A stretch of DNA of 8,606 nt from Dehalococcoidia bacterium. Lineage in GTDB: Bacteria; Chloroflexota; Dehalococcoidia; GIF9; AB-539-J10. Location of the stretch: positions 1 through 8,606 of the forward strand of contig JAUVXS010000076.1 in NCBI GenBank assembly GCA_030603485.1, in the 5' to 3' direction. The position numbers were made by a program, and so were the translations under genes. The notes beneath the pieces were generated by a model, which did not search any database, was not told the DNA's origin, and saw nothing but the letters and a program-made list of their open reading frames with translations. Below, piece by piece: positions 1 through 5,631 of this stretch (its first letter is position 1; each line of letters begins with the position of its first letter).

Positions 1-687
1 AAGTTCAGCCGCTGAAGTAATCTCTCCCTCGACTGTTACCGGGGGCTCATACCTTGTCTCGGTAATCAACATAACATCCTCAGCGACCTCAAAGGGTAAA
101 CCAAGTGCATCTCTTAATGCTCTGGTTTTGGCTCTGGTCTCTGCTATCATCGCCACGAAGCTGGGGGCAGCTTCAGTTGAAGCACGTCGGCTCTGTACTT
201 CATTGACATCAGCGGCTCCGTAAGCTGGATATTTCTCTCCTGTCCAGAAAATAGCGGTAACCTCAACTTCAAATAGCACATTGCCATTGCTGAGTTCAGT
301 CCTCTGAATCGGTTGTTTTTCCCAGCCCTTAAAGCACCGGGGATCAGCCTGACTTTTCATCCTCCAGCCTGAGGCACGAATTGCGATATTACCATCCCGG
401 GCAATATAAAGAGTGTTGTATGGGAAGCCATTGAGTTTAACAAAATCGTCGATTTCCACTAATTTGGCATCAGTGATGACCCGGCCTGGTGAGATGCCGA
501 TAAACGACTTCCTCTTATCTGGCTTCAATCTCCTCTGGTATTTGATAAGCTCCAGCAGCCCGTAATGGTTTTTGACCATTGACAGCACGGAGGTGAGCGC
601 CTCCTTGGGCAATGAAGTTGCCTCAAGATAATCTTTGGCTGCCTTGATTATGTCATTACTGATAATAGCTAGTTCTTTTTCTGCCAT
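1..687 (-). CDS. Candidate single-strand DNA annealing protein (partial, C-terminus off the window)
   Basis: This open frame starts at ATG 687 behind an AAAGGAG ribosome site and stays open for 229 codons to the left edge, so the C-terminus is missing. I cannot place it in a family by a strict motif. Around residues 80-195 the layout resembles phage annealing proteins of the Erf/Rad52-like type: a segment with LNGFPYNTLYIARDGN, a beta-rich stretch, then a helix with AETRAKTRALRDALG. The last element recalls the ETxAxxRAL helix seen in such proteins. If correct, it would coat and anneal single-stranded DNA in recombination. Context supports this: one 51-aa gene away is a PD-(D/E)XK nuclease, the usual partner of a phage annealing protein. 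Its start lies inside the end of the 51-aa gene (19-base overlap), which implies coupled translation. It could instead be an unrelated phage protein. Confidence 0.5.
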   Translation of the reverse strand, partial: MAEKELAIISNDIIKAAKDYLEATSLPKEALTSVLSMVKNHYGLLELIKYQRRLKPDKRKSFIGISPGRVITDAKLVEIDDFVKLNGFPYNTLYIARDGNIAIRASGWRMKSQADPRCFKGWEKQPIQRTELSNGNVLFEVEVTAIFWTGEKYPAYGAADVNEVQSRRASTEAAPSFVAMIAETRAKTRALRDALGLPFEVAEDVMLITETRYEPPVTVEGEITSAAEL

Positions 688-824
688 TTCAATCTCCTTT
701 CCCTTTCTTCTTCAACTATATGGAGAATTTCTATCTCCTCATCGTTCAGTTCCAGCCAACCACACAGGTCCATGAGCAGGTCTTCCAGTTCTTCGTCCGA
801 TTTTTGGGCTAGATTGATAATCAT
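669..824 (-). CDS. Small acidic protein of unknown function (51 aa)
   Basis: A 51-codon frame starts at ATG 824, directly after the TAG of the nuclease gene (825-827), and is preceded by a strong GAGGAGGG ribosome site inside that gene. It ends at TAG 669-671, within the first codons of the annealing-protein candidate. The N-terminal two thirds are very acidic (runs such as SDEELEDLL and LNDEEIEIL) and look helical. The last 12 residues are basic (ERERRLKWQKKN). I do not recognise a family. Its position between nuclease and annealing protein, with no free space on either side, suggests translational coupling and possibly a role with one of them. The strong ribosome site and clean junctions make it likely to be a real gene. 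Confidence 0.65.
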   Translation of the reverse strand: MIINLAQKSDEELEDLLMDLCGWLELNDEEIEILHIVEEERERRLKWQKKN

Positions 825-1574
825 CTACCCTCCTCGACACCAGTGCCATGTCTCGCAGTTCTCTGGCGAGCATAAGAAGCTCTGCACATTCGGGTAAAAG
901 CTTCCGGTTTCAATAGCCCTTGCTACCCTTGGCAGAAGTTGATTAGCTACCCAGGCAAGCTCTTGCGCTGAACGCCGGGTGGAAACAACTGAGACATAGG
1001 GGACTTTGGTTTTGACCATCTGATGAAAGTCAAACTCAATATTTCCCCGGCTGCCCATAGCTAGGGCATAGAGGCAAGGCTGCAGTTCTTTCCGGACCTC
1101 AGCTTCACCAAAGCCCCGCTTCTTCGTTTTCAGGTCAACGAGTTTACCGGTACCGGTAATAAGGTCAATTCTGCCCACAAGGGTGATGCCACCGATATCC
1201 TTCCTGAAGGGGACTTCGACATCTGCAGGTTGAATGTGGGGGGCAATCTTCTGCCAGTAGAGGGAGCAGAGGAGAGCCCCGGTCTCCCGTAATTCGCCGG
1301 GACTCTCCTCATTCCAGTCAACTTCCTTGGGCTCTTCCTGGTCTTCCAGGAACTTTCGGGTATCCCAGATTTCGGCAAACATGCTCTTAAGATGGTCAGC
1401 ATGGGGCTCTTCGCCCTCCATCTTCTGGCGGTATGCCCAGGCAATGGCCTCGTGAGCACTCCCACCAAGGTAGAGGTAGGGACTGACCAGGTGCTCTACC
1501 TTCTGGATGTATTTTAGTTCAAATTGGCGAGGGCACCGCAGCAGTGTGCTTATTCTAGAATAAGACAAATGCAT
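825..1574 (-). CDS. Cas4/RecB-family PD-(D/E)XK nuclease with Fe-S cysteines
   Basis: The 249-aa protein has the hallmarks of the RecB-like nuclease domain (PDDEXK_1, as in Cas4, AddB and Dna2). Seen: the N-terminal SYSRISTLLRCPRQFELKY motif with C14, H41 in GGSAHE, D137 in GRIDLI, D147-x-K149 in LVDLKTKK, and the QxxLYAL motif near residues 165-171. Three further cysteines (C235, C240, C246) sit at the extreme C-terminus. With C14 they match the one-plus-three arrangement that binds a 4Fe-4S cluster in Cas4/AddB-type enzymes. Expected role: metal-dependent DNA end resection giving single strands for the neighbouring annealing protein. ATG 1574 follows the upstream stop by one base, and the ribosome site is weak, so coupling is likely. 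No cas1, cas2 or CRISPR array is present, so a phage recombination role is preferred over CRISPR adaptation. Confidence 0.88.
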   Translation of the reverse strand: MHLSYSRISTLLRCPRQFELKYIQKVEHLVSPYLYLGGSAHEAIAWAYRQKMEGEEPHADHLKSMFAEIWDTRKFLEDQEEPKEVDWNEESPGELRETGALLCSLYWQKIAPHIQPADVEVPFRKDIGGITLVGRIDLITGTGKLVDLKTKKRGFGEAEVRKELQPCLYALAMGSRGNIEFDFHQMVKTKVPYVSVVSTRRSAQELAWVANQLLPRVARAIETGSFYPNVQSFLCSPENCETWHWCRGG

Positions 1575-1575
1575 A

Positions 1576-2235
1576 TCAACTCACTGTGAATTTTTTGTCC
1601 TTGAAGGTCATTTTCCCAGAGGCGATGAGTTCATTGGAGAGTTGCCGTATCTTCTCCGGAGGCTCATCTACTCCCATGGCCTTTAGTTCCTCTGAGAGCT
1701 CGTCTCTGGTCAGCCCATCGGCAGTGCTGAGGATAAGTTCGGTGATGTACTCGTCAGTTCTTGCCTCAGCAGCTGGAGCCGGCTTCTCCTCTGCCTTTTC
1801 CTTGACGACTGCACCCTTGGAGACTGCCGTGATTTCCTCAGGGCTTGGTAGGCCTATGACCTCGAGAATCCGCTGCTTGCCTCTCTTGCCCATTGCCTCT
1901 TCTCGCTCCTCGAAAACGAGTGTGCGGTCAACCAGGTCGGGGTACTCTTTGAGAACTATGCCTGCATTGTCAGACAAGCTCCTGATGAATCGGGCCCACT
2001 TGGATACCGGTCGGACATCCAAGGTAAAGAAATACGACCTACCCTGCTCGGGATTAGCGATGTCTTCATTTTCCAAATACATCACGATGGCATCGCCCCC
2101 TATCTTCTCCGAGAGGGAGGCGTTTCTGAGGTCATCGAAGTCCGCGGCCGTCATCTCCTCGAACCTTTTTACCTTCCCGAGGTATTTGAGCCCAAATGCG
2201 GTAGGATCTAATGGAAATTGCGATTTGGTTACCAT
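1576..2235 (-). CDS. Unknown protein with C-terminal winged-helix-like segment
   Basis: A 219-aa protein starts at ATG 2235 with an AAAGGAG ribosome site. I do not recognise the N-terminal domain (about residues 10-130). It alternates strands and helices and carries SKWARFIRSL near residue 78, loosely like phage proteins that bind single-stranded DNA, but this is only an impression. A charged Lys/Glu/Ala/Pro linker follows at about 141-160. The last 55 residues (DEYITELILSTADGLTRDEL onward, ending in KMTFKDKKFTVS) have the helix-helix-helix-strand pattern of a winged helix. It is first after a strong hairpin (2307-2337) and sits one base ahead of the nuclease gene, so it probably belongs to the recombination block. 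Possible roles are a single-strand binding protein or an accessory replication factor. Confidence 0.75.
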   Translation of the reverse strand: MVTKSQFPLDPTAFGLKYLGKVKRFEEMTAADFDDLRNASLSEKIGGDAIVMYLENEDIANPEQGRSYFFTLDVRPVSKWARFIRSLSDNAGIVLKEYPDLVDRTLVFEEREEAMGKRGKQRILEVIGLPSPEEITAVSKGAVVKEKAEEKPAPAAEARTDEYITELILSTADGLTRDELSEELKAMGVDEPPEKIRQLSNELIASGKMTFKDKKFTVS

Positions 2236-2306
2236 TGTTTACTCCTTTTATGTTAAGATTTTAACTACCCGGGTTACCCTATACCTTATCTTCTATCACC
2301 CCCTTT

Positions 2307-2337
2307 CGGTGCCACCCTTACCCCAGGGGTGGCACCG
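2307..2337 (-). promoter_or_regulatory. Perfect 11-bp hairpin between vWA gene and downstream gene
   Basis: CGGTGCCACCC pairs exactly with GGGTGGCACCG around a 9-base loop. It begins four bases past the stop of the vWA gene in the direction of transcription. No T-run follows on either strand (minus reads AAAGGGGG), so it is not a standard intrinsic terminator. It may be an RNA processing or stability element, an attenuator, or a protein-binding palindrome dividing the operon. No clear promoter was found between it and the gene starting at 2235. Confidence 0.6.
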
Positions 2338-2340
2338 CAT

Positions 2341-3006
2341 TTATTTTGGCTGCCCCAGAAGTGGTCTCTCCGCAGGGGAAAGAGCTTTAATAGCCTTAGC
2401 CAGCTTATCGACCTCACTTACCTCGGTGAACAAACCACCCGTAAGTTCTGCTAGCTTTCTGAGAAACACTGGATCATAAGAGAAAGCACTCTCCCCTTTA
2501 CCGATGCCGACGCTATCGATGGGTACCCCGTGCTTTGGTGCCTCATTGAGTACGTCATCGGGACCACCCCCCTGATTTGGTAACCCATCGCTGATGACAA
2601 TTATCCGTCCCTTGAGCGCTCGCCTCTTTAACCAGTCCCAGGCTTGGCGTAAGGCAGGCAGAAGAGGAGTTCCCCCCTGGGGCGTTGGTTCTCTCAGGAA
2701 ACCAAGGTCAACTTCATTGGTGGGGGGTAACTGCCACTGAACTCCATTCCTTTCATCTACACCAAACGCTAATATGCCTAAGTGCCAGCCTAAGAGTCTG
2801 GGCTGAAGCTCGTTTCTAAATGCCTTCCACGCTATGTGAAGTTTGCTTTCACCGGTGTCCATGGTGCCAGCCATAGATCCTGAAACATCAAGACAGATAA
2901 CCAGGGCACGGTCGACTTTTGGGAGAGGCTTTAGCGTCGGCTTTCCCAAGGGACTTAGTCTCAATTTGATTAGCGCTTCTTCTTCTCTTTTAGCTAGTTC
3001 TCTCAT
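2341..3006 (-). CDS. von Willebrand factor A (vWA) domain protein with intact MIDAS
   Basis: The 221-aa protein is nearly all one vWA fold. The metal-ion-dependent adhesion site is complete: D40-V-S42-G-S44 in DVSGSM, T113 in GGTPL, and D140 in ISDG. After a 30-residue basic N-terminal stretch the domain fills the chain, ending with the helix SEVDKLAKAIKAL. No signal peptide or membrane segment is seen, so it should be cytoplasmic. vWA proteins of this kind usually bind a protein partner through the bound metal, often beside an ATPase or chaperone. Here the start codon overlaps the stop of a J-domain gene (ATGA), with AAGGAG in the end of that gene as ribosome site. The tight coupling suggests the two proteins work together. 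Function beyond protein binding is not known. Confidence 0.9.
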   Translation of the reverse strand: MRELAKREEEALIKLRLSPLGKPTLKPLPKVDRALVICLDVSGSMAGTMDTGESKLHIAWKAFRNELQPRLLGWHLGILAFGVDERNGVQWQLPPTNEVDLGFLREPTPQGGTPLLPALRQAWDWLKRRALKGRIIVISDGLPNQGGGPDDVLNEAPKHGVPIDSVGIGKGESAFSYDPVFLRKLAELTGGLFTEVSEVDKLAKAIKALSPAERPLLGQPK

Positions 3007-3446
3007 TCCCAGAGCTCCTTTGGATTAACCTTAATGGTATAAGTCTCGTTCAACTTTTTCATCAATTCATCCGAGCCTCCCCGGTCAGGGTGGAGGATGA
3101 AGGATAGAGTCTGATACAGGCGCTTGGTATCCTCTTCGCTATGGCAGAGGGCGAATAGCCACTCCAGCTTTGAGCCGATAGTCTCTCCCTCTTCCTCGGC
3201 TAAATCACTTACTATTTCCTCGTTCGGCCAGAAGTCCGTCATTAATTTATAAATGTCCTGCAAATATGTCCGCCGCACTCTCCAGCAATCAAATCGTTGC
3301 TTCCCCTCGACTTCGTGAAATAGTGGCTGGCGGTCTTGTGAGGCAATATTTATTTTCAGATACTCGACGAAATTTTTAGAATAGGGGCTGTAAACCCGCA
3401 ACCAGTCGTCAGCATCTTTCAGTATGGCCAGCTTACGCTCTTTCAT
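3003..3446 (-). CDS. J-domain (DnaJ-like) protein
   Basis: The 147-aa protein ends in a J-domain: helix II with LYQTLSFIL, the HPD tripeptide at residues 119-121, the usual R-GG after it, then helix III (ELMKKLNETY). HPD is the motif that stimulates DnaK ATPase. The J-domain lies at the C-terminus rather than the N-terminus, and there is no Gly/Phe region, zinc domain or CTD as in DnaJ. The N-terminal 70 residues (DWLRVYSPYSKNFVEYL, then FDCWRV, then a helix) recall the short alpha/beta module found in HARP-like and some phage proteins, but this is weak. No DnaK is encoded here, so it would recruit the host chaperone. It overlaps the genes on both sides by ATGA, between a small protein and the vWA protein. 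Confidence 0.82.
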   Translation of the reverse strand: MKERKLAILKDADDWLRVYSPYSKNFVEYLKINIASQDRQPLFHEVEGKQRFDCWRVRRTYLQDIYKLMTDFWPNEEIVSDLAEEEGETIGSKLEWLFALCHSEEDTKRLYQTLSFILHPDRGGSDELMKKLNETYTIKVNPKELWE

Positions 3447-3643
3447 AATGCCTCGCTGCTTATCAATTTCTCAGTACCATCCGGGTACGTGATAGCAAAT
3501 TTAATTGGGGTGTCCATGTGCTCCAACCTTGTCTCAACGGTAATTACCGTTCCATCCCTGAGCCTGATATCAACAGATATGCTTTTCCCAAATTGCATCC
3601 TTGAGATAACGCCTGCCTCTTTATTAATTTCTCGGAAACTCAC
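3443..3643 (-). CDS. Small beta-rich protein of unknown function (66 aa)
   Basis: The frame is open from TTG 3658, but I choose GTG 3643. It has AGGAGG six bases upstream and follows the ATPase stop (3645-3647) by one base, whereas TTG 3658 has no ribosome site. The protein is short and strand-rich, with two DG-turn repeats (RLRDGTVITV and TYPDGTEKLI). I do not recognise it. It ends in an ATGA overlap with the J-domain gene, so it is probably made in step with that protein and the ATPase. It could be an adaptor for one of them. Confidence 0.6.
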   Translation of the reverse strand: MSFREINKEAGVISRMQFGKSISVDIRLRDGTVITVETRLEHMDTPIKFAITYPDGTEKLISSEAL

Positions 3644-3644
3644 C

Positions 3645-4412
3645 TCACACCTCCTCAAACAACAGCTTCTGCCTGTTCAGCTTCAAGCGTTTTGGTGGTA
3701 TATCGGCGATAGCGTCTCGGGTCTTCGCAAAGTACATGATTACCTCGCCAGGGTTGGTTACGGCGTATTGCCCGCCAGGGGCTCGTGGCTGGGGAGCACG
3801 CTCAACGAGCAGAACTGTTGTGGCCACATCAGCATAGTCACCGGCACCTTTAATATTGTCCAAGTCACCTGGCTCGATTGTTGCTCGCTGGTCTCTTTTC
3901 CTTATATGATGGATAAATATAACGGCGACACCTTCCCTATCGCATAGCTGTCTGATACAGGTGATAAACTGCATTGCATTTTCGGGTCGACAATAATCGT
4001 GCTCTACGATGTAGCGGAGCGGGTCAATTATAATGACTCTGAGTCCCTTAACCAGTTGGCGGAATCTTTCTGGCTGTCTGGGTAACTTGAAGAGGCCGCC
4101 CACCTTAACCCATAAATTTTCACCTGGGTCGGGAAAATTCCTTCTTATTTTCTCCATCCTTTCCAGCATTTTCTTCTCTGACCCCTCAAAGCCCAAATAC
4201 CCAACCTTTACTTTCTTACAGGCAAAGCCAAAATAATCTGTCCCAGTGCTAAGGCAGAAAGCGGCGTGAAGGCCCAGGTTTGTCTTGCCAATACCACCCC
4301 GACCAGCCATCAGCATGTAGTCCGTGCTGTCCGGAAGTATGCCTTCAATCAGGTCAATATTGGCCGGAGCTAGTAAAATCCGCTTTCGCCATTCGCCAAA
4401 CTTCTCCAGCAT
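3645..4412 (-). CDS. RecA-fold ATPase, RepA/Sak4-like (AAA_25 type)
   Basis: The 255-aa protein has a RecA-like core. Walker A is GRGGIGKT (residues 37-44), a catalytic-type glutamate lies in YLGFEGS (E76), Walker B is RVIIIDP (125-131), and a double histidine H168-H169 follows in FIHHIRK. This set is typical of hexameric RepA helicases and Sak4/AAA_25 phage ATPases, and the length fits. Expected role: ATP-driven loading or unwinding at the replication origin, or recombinase activity. It starts at ATG 4412 behind AAGGGAG, next to an iteron-like region about 100 bases upstream, which favours a replication role. Its stop is followed after one base by the GTG of the 66-aa gene. RadA/RecA proper is unlikely because the protein is shorter and lacks their extra domains. 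Confidence 0.85.
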   Translation of the reverse strand: MLEKFGEWRKRILLAPANIDLIEGILPDSTDYMLMAGRGGIGKTNLGLHAAFCLSTGTDYFGFACKKVKVGYLGFEGSEKKMLERMEKIRRNFPDPGENLWVKVGGLFKLPRQPERFRQLVKGLRVIIIDPLRYIVEHDYCRPENAMQFITCIRQLCDREGVAVIFIHHIRKRDQRATIEPGDLDNIKGAGDYADVATTVLLVERAPQPRAPGGQYAVTNPGEVIMYFAKTRDAIADIPPKRLKLNRQKLLFEEV

Positions 4413-4505
4413 TTATCTCCCTTGGTTGGGGGTATAGCTATCCCGCTTGACCTTGTTTCTCGATTTTTCTTCATTTATCACCAGATTTTGCCCCTACCTG
4501 AAATC

Positions 4506-4626
4506 CGGCGTAAACGGTGAAACGGTGGGAATGGGTCCCGTTTACACCGTTCAGCCGTTTACCGCCTTCACCGTTTCCCCCGTTTAGCCGTAAACATAAA
4601 ATAAATAAATACACCGTTTCACCGTC
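4506..4626. repeat. Iteron-like repeat cluster, candidate replication origin
   Basis: The octamer AAACGGTG occurs twice in perfect tandem on the plus strand (4512-4519, 4520-4527). On the minus strand it occurs at 4569-4576 and 4612-4619, with near copies at 4545-4552 (GAACGGTG) and 4620-4626. Related CCGTTTAC or CCCGTTTA units lie at 4537-4545 and 4555-4562, and GTTTA-GCCG-TAAAC at 4582-4595 is palindromic. A 20-base AT-rich segment (4592-4611) is embedded. Repeated short sites with an AT-rich stretch beside a RepA-like ATPase gene fit an origin. An operator array is the alternative. Confidence 0.6.
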
Positions 4627-4909
4627 TCGTCAGGGTTCTTATGTTAAGTAAAGCTTCAGGTAACGTTAACTGCTCGGAATTTACTAAAGACCTATTTTGT
4701 TGCCAAATTTCAGCTAAAATTGCACCAAAACTTGGCAAAAGGCGGCTAAATGCCATCAAACTGCGGTGATTTTTGTTTGAAAAGCGGTAAATAGCGCCCA
4801 GTTTTACTGATTTTGCAGGATTTACGAGTGAAGTGCTTGCCATGGGGTTAATCCTTGACAAAAGCTGATGGCTAATGATAATATGTAGATAGCGAGTAAC
4901 TACTTGCAT
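4619..4909 (-). CDS. Doubtful 96-aa ORF upstream of the iteron region
   Basis: The frame starts at ATG 4909 with a good ribosome site (GGAGG, then AAAGGA closer in) and ends at TGA 4619-4621 inside the repeat cluster. The protein shows no motif I recognise. It begins MQVVTRYLHIIISHQLL and has no obvious domain. In favour: the ribosome site and its place right after the excisionase-like gene in the same direction. Against: no family resemblance, a mixed composition, and overlap with iterons and with a possible plus-strand promoter (4855-4882). It may be a short replication-linked protein or a leader whose translation is regulated. Confidence 0.38.
   Translation of the reverse strand: MQVVTRYLHIIISHQLLSRINPMASTSLVNPAKSVKLGAIYRFSNKNHRSLMAFSRLLPSFGAILAEIWQQNRSLVNSEQLTLPEALLNIRTLTRR
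4855..4884 (+). promoter_or_regulatory. Candidate sigma-70 promoter on the plus strand
   Basis: TTGACA at 4855-4860 is followed after 16 bases by GATAAT (4877-4882). Alternatively, after 18 bases, TAATAT (4879-4884) has a TG extended element just before it. No plus-strand gene lies downstream until 5632. The transcript would run across the start and ribosome site of the opposite 96-aa ORF and reach a terminator-like hairpin at 4926-4966. Confidence 0.45.
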
Positions 4910-4925
4910 GTTTTCCTTTCCTCCA

Positions 4926-4966
4926 GAGGTGGCTCAGCTTGCGGTGGGTCACCTCAATTTTGTTTC
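4926..4966 (+). terminator. Terminator-like hairpin
   Basis: GAGGTGGC (4926-4933) pairs with GGTCACCTC (8 pairs including one G-U) across a loop of about 14 bases, followed by AATTTTGTTT on the plus strand. It could end a short plus-strand RNA from the promoter at 4855. On the minus strand the same hairpin lies between the excisionase-like stop and the ribosome site of the next ORF, where it could act as a control structure. Confidence 0.4.
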
Positions 4967-4969
4967 ACT

Positions 4970-5182
4970 TTATTCTTGCTGAGGGTGTGCGCCTTCATCT
5001 TCACTCCCCAGTTCTAGAAATTTGAGAATAGAGGCACGGGGTATCAATATCCTTCGGCCCAACCTTACATGGGAGATTTTATTTTGCCGAAGCTGCTCAT
5101 AAATTGTTGATTTCCCACATCGCAAAACTTTAGCGGTTTCCCGCGGAGTTAGCACGTGTGGGAGATTGTCATTGTCTATCAT
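4970..5182 (-). CDS. Excisionase-family helix-turn-helix DNA-binding protein
   Basis: The 70-aa protein is a typical MerR-like/excisionase HTH_17 domain. LTPRETAKVLRCGKSTIYE (residues 11-29) forms the helix-turn-helix, and LRQNKISHVRLGRRILIP forms the wing. The length is that of a single-domain excisionase or small regulator. ATG 5182 overlaps the stop of the upstream gene (ATGA) and has AGGAG nine bases ahead. In an element with a tyrosine integrase, such a protein commonly bends att DNA to direct excision, or acts as a regulator. It is encoded in the leftward operon away from the integrase, so it would be made when the leftward promoter is on. That timing fits excision and replication. Confidence 0.85.
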   Translation of the reverse strand: MIDNDNLPHVLTPRETAKVLRCGKSTIYEQLRQNKISHVRLGRRILIPRASILKFLELGSEDEGAHPQQE

Positions 5183-5460
5183 TTAGTCATCTCCTGGGAT
5201 AAGGTACCCGGTTCAGTTTTTATTTCTTTCAGTACGATTTCTTCAAAGGTATAAAACACCCCGTCGAAGCTGTTAAACTGAGCAACAGCTCTAAATTTCT
5301 CCAAGAATTTACCGACAGTTAGTTCGCGTCTCCCCACTTCTCGCTCAATGACTATTTTGGGAATTGAGACAACAATGTTGAGGCCATCCTCGCCAAGCGC
5401 TCGCATCTTATACCTTTTTTTATAGGAATCTTTGATCCCACCCGTAAAATCTCTTGACAT
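5179..5460 (-). CDS. Unknown 93-aa protein, first gene of leftward operon
   Basis: ATG 5460 is preceded by AGGGGTG and lies about 13 bases downstream of the predicted leftward transcription start, so the leader is very short. The protein is basic at the N-terminus. A central stretch (LNIVVSIPKIVIEREVGRR, then LTVGKFLEKFRAVAQFNSF) resembles the VSIPxxVIxRE strand-helix pattern of AbrB-like small DNA-binding proteins. The resemblance is weak and no full domain is visible. As first gene of the operon and next to the excisionase-like gene, it could be a regulator such as an antirepressor or Cro-like factor. The rightward promoter's -35 box lies inside its first codons. Confidence 0.72.
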   Translation of the reverse strand: MSRDFTGGIKDSYKKRYKMRALGEDGLNIVVSIPKIVIEREVGRRELTVGKFLEKFRAVAQFNSFDGVFYTFEEIVLKEIKTEPGTLSQEMTK

Positions 5461-5482
5461 CTTGCACCCCTACTTGTATAAT
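5454..5482 (+). promoter_or_regulatory. Rightward promoter with full consensus boxes
   Basis: TTGACA (5454-5459), exactly 17 bases, then TATAAT (5477-5482): a perfect sigma-70 consensus on the plus strand. Transcription would start near 5489 and give a leader of about 140 bases before the HTH gene at 5632 and the integrase. The -35 box overlaps the start codon of the opposite gene. Confidence 0.78.
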
Positions 5483-5492
5483 ATATGATACA
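5475..5492. promoter_or_regulatory. 18-bp palindromic operator candidate
   Basis: TGTATAATATATGATACA is symmetric at 16 of 18 positions. It covers both the rightward -10 (5477-5482) and the leftward -10 (5480-5485), so one bound protein could block both promoters. The HTH protein at 5632-6546 or the small protein at 5179-5460 are the obvious candidate binders. AT-rich -10 sequence can be palindromic by chance. Confidence 0.5.
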
Positions 5493-5508
5493 GTGTAGAA
5501 GCTGTCAA
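5480..5508 (-). promoter_or_regulatory. Leftward promoter
   Basis: On the minus strand, TTGACA (5508-5503), 17 bases, then TATATT (5485-5480) match sigma-70 at 11 of 12 positions. The start near 5473 would drive the 93-aa gene at 5460 and the replication/recombination genes beyond it. Confidence 0.75.
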
Positions 5509-5631
5509 TTATGATTACTGATGGTTAATTACCTTTGCACTTTATCATTAATTGTACATTTGTGAATAGCATTGGTGGTGAAAACGTCCCAGATGACCAA
5601 AATAATAAATAATTAATAAGGAGGCATCAAA

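Noticed and set aside
825..1574. CRISPR-associated Cas4
   Set aside because: The fold and cysteines fit, but there is no cas1, cas2 or CRISPR array; the iteron cluster has no regular repeat-spacer layout. A phage recombination nuclease is the better reading.
1586..2479. 297-aa plus-strand open frame
   Set aside because: It lies opposite two convincing minus-strand genes, spans their intergenic hairpin, is very serine-rich and has no motif.
3443..3658. TTG 3658 as start of the small protein
   Set aside because: It lacks a ribosome site, while GTG 3643 has AGGAGG at ideal distance and follows the upstream stop.
3489..3947. 152-aa plus-strand open frame
   Set aside because: It is antisense to the ATPase gene, whose Walker and HH motifs fix the coding strand.
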